64,000 nucleotides of DNA, from NCBI RefSeq assembly GCF_052065755.1, contig NZ_JBQHTK010000001.1, positions 124,001 to 188,000 of the forward strand. Reading direction: 5' to 3'. The notes below the pieces were generated by a model. The model searched no databases. It saw only the letters and a program-made list of their open reading frames with translations, and had not been told where the DNA came from. The DNA is from Allocoprococcus sp004560705 (lineage in GTDB: Bacteria > Bacillota > Clostridia > Lachnospirales > Lachnospiraceae). Below are positions 60,308-64,000 of the stretch, one piece after another. The position numbers and the translations under genes were made by a program. Position 1 is the first letter of the stretch; every line of letters starts with the position of its first letter.

Positions 60308-61414
60308 CTAGAGAATCTTCTTCAAATTTTCATCCGAATGCTCCACTTCTCTGGAATACCGATAGACCAGCTCTGTCAGTTCATCCAAATCCAGCATATA
60401 TCCATTTCTCACCCAGCGTGCCTTAAAAAGTTCCTTAATGAGGAACACACTCTCCATCGCCATCCGCGCTTTTGCATAAATCTTTTCATCATAGACGGCA
60501 CCACAGAAATAAGTAAAAAGGAAATAGACCATAAGCTGTTCCAGTTGAATGTCCATATCCGGCATCTCATTTTTCTGCCATTTTGCAAACTGCTCTGTCA
60601 GTTCTCTGTATTTTTCTGCACCGTCTGCATATAAGATTTCCTCGGTTTCCATAAGAACCGTATCCCAATCCTCCCGCAAAAGTTCCAATTCGTACAGCTT
60701 CCGAAATATCTTATGGGCATAGTAATACTGCTCCAACCGATTCTCATATGCCATAAAATATTCATATTTCTCTTCCACGAATTTGCGCGTTTTTTCCGTC
60801 TGGTACCGTTTGATCACTTCTTCACAAGAAAACATTTCCTCATGATTGATCCGAACCTGCAGATCATGCGCCATTCCCATAATGAGACCGATTCTTACAG
60901 CTAGAGAAATGCTTCTGTTCTGAAGAATTTCCAGCATTTTCTCCCTTGCATCTGCCAGAATAGAATACAAAAACGGATCAAAATCCTCGTATTCTTCTTC
61001 CCCTTCTTTTTCATAAGTAAGAAATCGAACCGGTTCTTTTCGGTTCATCAGCATTTTTGCCACTTCCGGACAGGATACGGAAAGTGTAATTTCCCGAATG
61101 TTTTCAAACTCTTCCACATGTCGCGGATAAAGTCTGCAAGTTTTGCAAAGGCTCTCTTTTCCGAGATTTGAATACAGATCACAGAGATTATTTTCATTTA
61201 GAAACGCACATCTTTTTTCTTTATCCTGCCGAAAAGTTTCCTGCATAAAATCCACGGAAGCGAACATTCTTTTGCGGAACCTCCCCTTCACCTGACCGTA
61301 TTTTCTTAACGATTTCCTGTCGATCACAATCTGCCAACCGGCACAGCAGGTATCCTCACACTGATCTGCTGTGCAATAAAATTCTTTATAATAATCAGGT
61401 ATTACATAACGCAT
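60308..61414 (-). CDS. fliB: FliB-like lysine-N-methylase (YkgJ-type cysteine cluster)
   Basis: A 368-residue protein of the flagellin lysine-N-methylase family. The N-terminal cysteine cluster is clear: CTADQCEDTCCAGW, then KRCAFLNENNLCDLYSNLGKESLCKTCRLYPR and a further Cys in SVSCPEVAK. It probably holds an Fe-S cluster. The rest is helical. In Salmonella FliB methylates flagellin lysines; members in non-motile gut Clostridia must have another target or be misnamed. No flagellar genes are in the window. The ATG at 61414 has AAGGAG upstream and starts one base after the Crp/Fnr stop. Confidence 0.82.
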   Translation of the reverse strand: MRYVIPDYYKEFYCTADQCEDTCCAGWQIVIDRKSLRKYGQVKGRFRKRMFASVDFMQETFRQDKEKRCAFLNENNLCDLYSNLGKESLCKTCRLYPRHVEEFENIREITLSVSCPEVAKMLMNRKEPVRFLTYEKEGEEEYEDFDPFLYSILADAREKMLEILQNRSISLAVRIGLIMGMAHDLQVRINHEEMFSCEEVIKRYQTEKTRKFVEEKYEYFMAYENRLEQYYYAHKIFRKLYELELLREDWDTVLMETEEILYADGAEKYRELTEQFAKWQKNEMPDMDIQLEQLMVYFLFTYFCGAVYDEKIYAKARMAMESVFLIKELFKARWVRNGYMLDLDELTELVYRYSREVEHSDENLKKIL

Positions 61415-61415
61415 T

Positions 61416-62099
61416 CTACTTCTCCTTTTCATGTATCACAAAATGATTCTTTCTCACCGTGAGAATCCCTTCTTTTTCCATCATTTTCAGTTCGTGTGAC
61501 AGCACGCTCCTATTAAGCCCTAAGTAGCTTGCCATCTGTTCTCTGTTAAAATCGATATCAAATTCATTGCTTTTATATCGGATCATCTGGATCTTCAAAT
61601 ATTTTTCAATCCTTCCTCTTGCACTTTTTGCGGATAGGATTTCGATCTTTCTGTACTTTCGGATGTCTTCATTTGCCAGAAACTGTACCGTCTGCTGGTA
61701 TAGGAAAATCCGATCGCTTTCCGGGAGATATCCTTCCTGCTCCAGATATTTTACAGGGAACCAGAAAATAGATGCCTCTTCCACAGCATAGACTGAATAC
61801 GGACTTGTTTTTTTCTGACTGATTGCAATTTCCAGTCCTACTACATAAGAAGGGAGCAGTTTCTGGACCATCTGCTCTGTTCCATCAGGATAGTATTGGA
61901 CCTTGCACAGTTCACCTGATATCAGGATTCCGATTTCATGAAGCTCCTGTTCTTCTTGGATGATCATTTCATTTTTCGTATATTGGCACAGCTTTCCATT
62001 CAGACTGCGAATCGTTTTCTCGGCACGCTCTCTTTCCAGATTCCGAAATAGAATGCTTTGGAAAATTTCTTTTTGAATTTCTATGTCTTTTTTGTCCAT
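61416..62099 (-). CDS. Crp/Fnr-family regulator
   Basis: A 227-residue regulator with a cyclic-nucleotide-binding-type beta-barrel (residues 25-125, GILISGELCKVQYYPDG), a dimer helix and a winged helix-turn-helix (about 175-222: FNREQMASYLGLNRSVLSHELKMMEKEGIL). There is no cysteine set for an Fe-S cluster as in Fnr, and the cAMP-binding RxS motif is not evident, so its signal is unknown. It is directly upstream of the FliB-like gene, with which it forms an operon. GGGGAGAG is upstream of the ATG. Confidence 0.88.
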   Translation of the reverse strand: MDKKDIEIQKEIFQSILFRNLERERAEKTIRSLNGKLCQYTKNEMIIQEEQELHEIGILISGELCKVQYYPDGTEQMVQKLLPSYVVGLEIAISQKKTSPYSVYAVEEASIFWFPVKYLEQEGYLPESDRIFLYQQTVQFLANEDIRKYRKIEILSAKSARGRIEKYLKIQMIRYKSNEFDIDFNREQMASYLGLNRSVLSHELKMMEKEGILTVRKNHFVIHEKEK

Positions 62100-62310
62100 A
62101 ATATTCTCTCCCCTATCGTTTGTATTATAGCATAGACTATAGAACGAAATTCACACTTTTTTCATTTGTTTAACAATCTGTAGTATGCTATACTCGTTTT
62201 GCCTGAAAATATCGATTGCAGCTCTATATTTTCAACGCCGTTCGGCAAATCATTCAACTTTATTAAACTATTTACTAATTGCAGACTCTATAATCCTTTG
62301 CGAAGTTACA

Positions 62311-62339
62311 TTGCTGTTTTTTTCCACGATTGTTATAAT
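62311..62339 (+). promoter_or_regulatory. Promoter of the small broken gene at 62431
   Basis: TTGCTG (62311-62316), 17 bases, then TATAAT (62334-62339). The rest of 62100-62430 is AT-rich and non-coding; it also holds the control region of the Crp/Fnr gene. Confidence 0.6.
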
Positions 62340-62430
62340 ACATTATAGAAATTTCTGAATTCTTCTATTGCAGAATTTTCACAGCAAGCTGCATTCGTTC
62401 CGATTATGGTTTCTGCAGAAAGGAGAACCT

Positions 62431-62605
62431 ATGACAAATAACCAGAATGAAAGTGCAGTGAAAAATCGTATTGTAAAAGATAACGGAGCAAAACTTATTG
62501 AAAGGGATACCCAAAGAATACTTTGATAATCTGGCAGAAAATACCCCGGATTATTTTTTAACATTGATCAGTAAGATTATTGCTGAACTTATGAAATCTG
62601 AATAA
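62431..62605 (+). pseudogene. Small gene with frameshift or internal deletion
   Basis: AAAGGAG precedes an ATG that opens MTNNQNESAVKNRIVKDNGAK before a TGA at 62524. The next frame continues with KGIPKEYFDNLAENTPDYFL and LISKIIAELMKSE to a TAA at 62603-62605. Both parts look like real protein. Joined, they would give a protein of about 58 residues of unknown family. A promoter and a terminator frame the locus, so it was once a free-standing gene. Confidence 0.5.
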
Positions 62606-62612
62606 AACATAA

Positions 62613-62675
62613 ACTTGGGATTTCCACTTTAATAATTTCTAAATTCATCAAAGCGGGAACCCCAAGTTTTTTTAA
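62613..62675 (+). terminator. Terminator after the small gene
   Basis: AAACTTGGG pairs with CCCAAGTTT, with further pairing inside, followed by a run of T on the plus strand. Confidence 0.7.
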
Positions 62676-62700
62676 TATACAATACCATTTATGGCAAAAT

Positions 62701-62740
62701 ATGCCAATGGGCGCTGGTCGTGACAAATGCAGCGTCCCCT
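62701..62740 (-). repeat. Dispersed short repeat, copy 2
   Basis: Same 22-base core (ATGCCAATGGGCGCTGGTCG and two more bases) as at 34579, in the same orientation, here touching the end of the molybdopterin oxidoreductase gene. Confidence 0.6.
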
Positions 62741-64000
62741 ATCTCACTATTTTTTCGATGCGGCATGGAACCGATTTCATAGTCGGGAATCCTGTAATTG
62801 GATCATTGTAATCCAGGCTTGTCAGTTCATTTACATTTCCTATTTTCCATGCTTCTGGCATATATGCACTTCCGCCGCCATGGGGAATGTGAATACAATG
62901 ACGCGTCATGCCCGCCAGTCTGGTTTTGAATGTTCCTGTACCAAATGGAGTTGTCACTTGTGCCCAGTCTCCATCATCAATTCCCAGTTCTTTTGCATCT
63001 TCTGGTGAAAGATCCATATATGGATAAGGTTCTACTTTAGCAACACCCGGAAGGTTTGCGCCAAATACGCCCATTCTATGAATACTTCTCGCACCTGTTG
63101 TCATTATGAATGGAAATGCCGGATCATTCATTTCCGAAATAGAACGTATATCGGTGTATTCCGGATATGGTGTAAATCCGTTTTCTTCTAAAAGAGTGGA
63201 ACAGATTTCAAATTTTCCTGATGGAGTCGGGAAACCTGGCTGTCCGTCTGCACGAAGTCCGCCTGTTACATATTTTTTATAAATACGAGGAGGCTGTTTT
63301 TTTCCAGATCCAAAATCACCGGCATACGGCGGCATTTCTTCGCAAAGCCACTTCTTCAATTCTTCGACATTGGATGGATAATCATCACCCACACCAAGTG
63401 CTTTTGCAAGCCGTCCGAGAATGATACAGTCATTACAGCTTTCTCCTACCGGAGATATGGCCGGTTCCATTAACTGAATCGTTCCATTTTCATCTACATA
63501 TGGTTTATAGGTTTCAAACAACGTACATGCCGGGAAGATTACGTCAGCATAGCGGGAATCTTCGGTTGGATATCGGTCTAATACGATCAGACAATCCAGT
63601 TTCTTATATACTTCCCTCCATTTCTTGCTGTCCGGGAACGTAAGCGCAGGGGAACCACCGGCAAGAATCAACGCTCTAATCGGATAAGGATCATCTTCCA
63701 GCACTGCTTTCGGAAAACGTGCAAACTGTCCACTTCCCATAAATTTGTAGAACATTGGGAATTCGCGGGTGCCGACCAGTTCTTCTTCCGGAAGTTCTTT
63801 TGGTTTAAAAGTAGGAAGTCCTTTACAGTTAAAATAAATACCTCCTTCTACGTCCAGCTTGCCCGTGATCGCCCATAATGTAAAAATAGCACGGTTATTC
63901 TGGATTCCGCTGAGCTGATATTCCAGACCAGTATAAGAAACCAGTGATATTTTTTCTGTTGAGCAGAAGATATCGGTCAATTCGTTAATCATATCAAGAG
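62739..64000 (-). CDS. Molybdopterin-dependent oxidoreductase, C-terminal part
   Basis: About 420 C-terminal residues; the 5' end is outside the window and the frame is open to its edge. The sequence belongs to the DMSO reductase/formate dehydrogenase superfamily: NNRAIFTLWAITGKLDVEGGIYF, LILAGGSPALTFPDSKKW, LDRYPTEDSRYADVIFPACTLFE, the C-terminal molydopterin-dinucleotide-binding domain (FPFIMTTGARSIHRMGVFGANLPG and later GIDDGDWAQVTTPFGTGTFKTRL). The type is close to polysulfide/thiosulfate or acetylene-hydratase-like enzymes. The substrate needs the N-terminus and neighbours. Confidence 0.88.
   Translation of the reverse strand, partial: LDMINELTDIFCSTEKISLVSYTGLEYQLSGIQNNRAIFTLWAITGKLDVEGGIYFNCKGLPTFKPKELPEEELVGTREFPMFYKFMGSGQFARFPKAVLEDDPYPIRALILAGGSPALTFPDSKKWREVYKKLDCLIVLDRYPTEDSRYADVIFPACTLFETYKPYVDENGTIQLMEPAISPVGESCNDCIILGRLAKALGVGDDYPSNVEELKKWLCEEMPPYAGDFGSGKKQPPRIYKKYVTGGLRADGQPGFPTPSGKFEICSTLLEENGFTPYPEYTDIRSISEMNDPAFPFIMTTGARSIHRMGVFGANLPGVAKVEPYPYMDLSPEDAKELGIDDGDWAQVTTPFGTGTFKTRLAGMTRHCIHIPHGGGSAYMPEAWKIGNVNELTSLDYNDPITGFPTMKSVPCRIEKIVR

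Noticed and set aside
60308..61414. Evidence for motility from the flagellin-methylase name
   Set aside because: No flagellar gene is present in the window; the name comes from a distant family member and does not show flagella.

Overview
The window looks like a chromosomal stretch from a gut Clostridia of the family Lachnospiraceae (Mediterraneibacter/Dorea/Blautia-like). Evidence: AGGAGG ribosome-binding sites nearly everywhere, moderate to low GC, LL-diaminopimelate aminotransferase (DapL) lysine synthesis, a glnA-ANTAR gene pair, an msm-type raffinose operon without its own ATPase, glycogen synthase with a histone-tail-like extension, and YesN/YesM-type signalling. Genus is inference only; no rRNA is present. 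Two tRNA genes (Pro-CGG, Gln-CTG) lie at 34.7 kb.

Layout. 0-5 kb: a small unknown gene, then a rhamnose locus in which rhaD, rhaB and rhaA are all cut by deletions (rhaB is fused in frame to rhaA), with its AraC regulator and a short-chain dehydrogenase. 5-15.2 kb: an acyltransferase-domain protein, a complete oppABCDF peptide importer, a propionate/acetate CoA-transferase, and a YesN-type response regulator whose sensor kinase is broken. 15.4-21.5 kb: an integrative mobilizable element (Tn916-like integrase, Xre repressor, excisionase, MobA/MobL relaxase, TraX, TnpV) sitting in the 5' end of a tauE-type exporter gene. 22.3-24.4 kb: glycogen synthase with a 200-residue charged extension and a second start with its own ribosome-binding site. 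24.5-27.3 kb: a cyclase pseudogene and a cobalamin-riboswitch operon encoding a CbiK-like lipoprotein and a second lipoprotein. 27.4-34.3 kb: SPFH protein plus ribbon-helix-helix partner, YitT, a TetR-controlled ABC exporter, azlCD, and remnants of tcdA, a PLP lyase and patB. 35-37.3 kb: a MATE pump divergent from its MerR regulator. 37.4-41.9 kb: a 5'-nucleotidase remnant, then dapL-dapF-ANTAR-glnA. 42-49 kb: dipeptidase, old-yellow-enzyme/FAD oxidoreductase, pta, a 133-bp palindrome, split chromate transporter, flavodoxin. 49-57.7 kb: alpha-galactoside utilisation (AraC regulator, msmEFG, GH36, GH13). 57.7-64 kb: M20 peptidase-RidA with a divergent YheO-like regulator, a FliB-like methylase with a Crp/Fnr regulator, and the 3' part of a molybdopterin oxidoreductase.

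Two themes stand out. First, many genes have lost internal segments while one or both ends remain (rhaD, rhaB/rhaA, the sensor kinase twice, a cyclase, a PLP lyase joined to patB, tcdA, a 5'-nucleotidase, two small remnants). This suggests ongoing deletion-driven decay of accessory functions. Second, several control devices can be read directly: a B12 riboswitch with a downstream terminator, a terminator inside the glnA leader next to an ANTAR gene, a 19-bp-spacer MerR promoter, and clear operator dyads for the TetR and AraC-type regulators.
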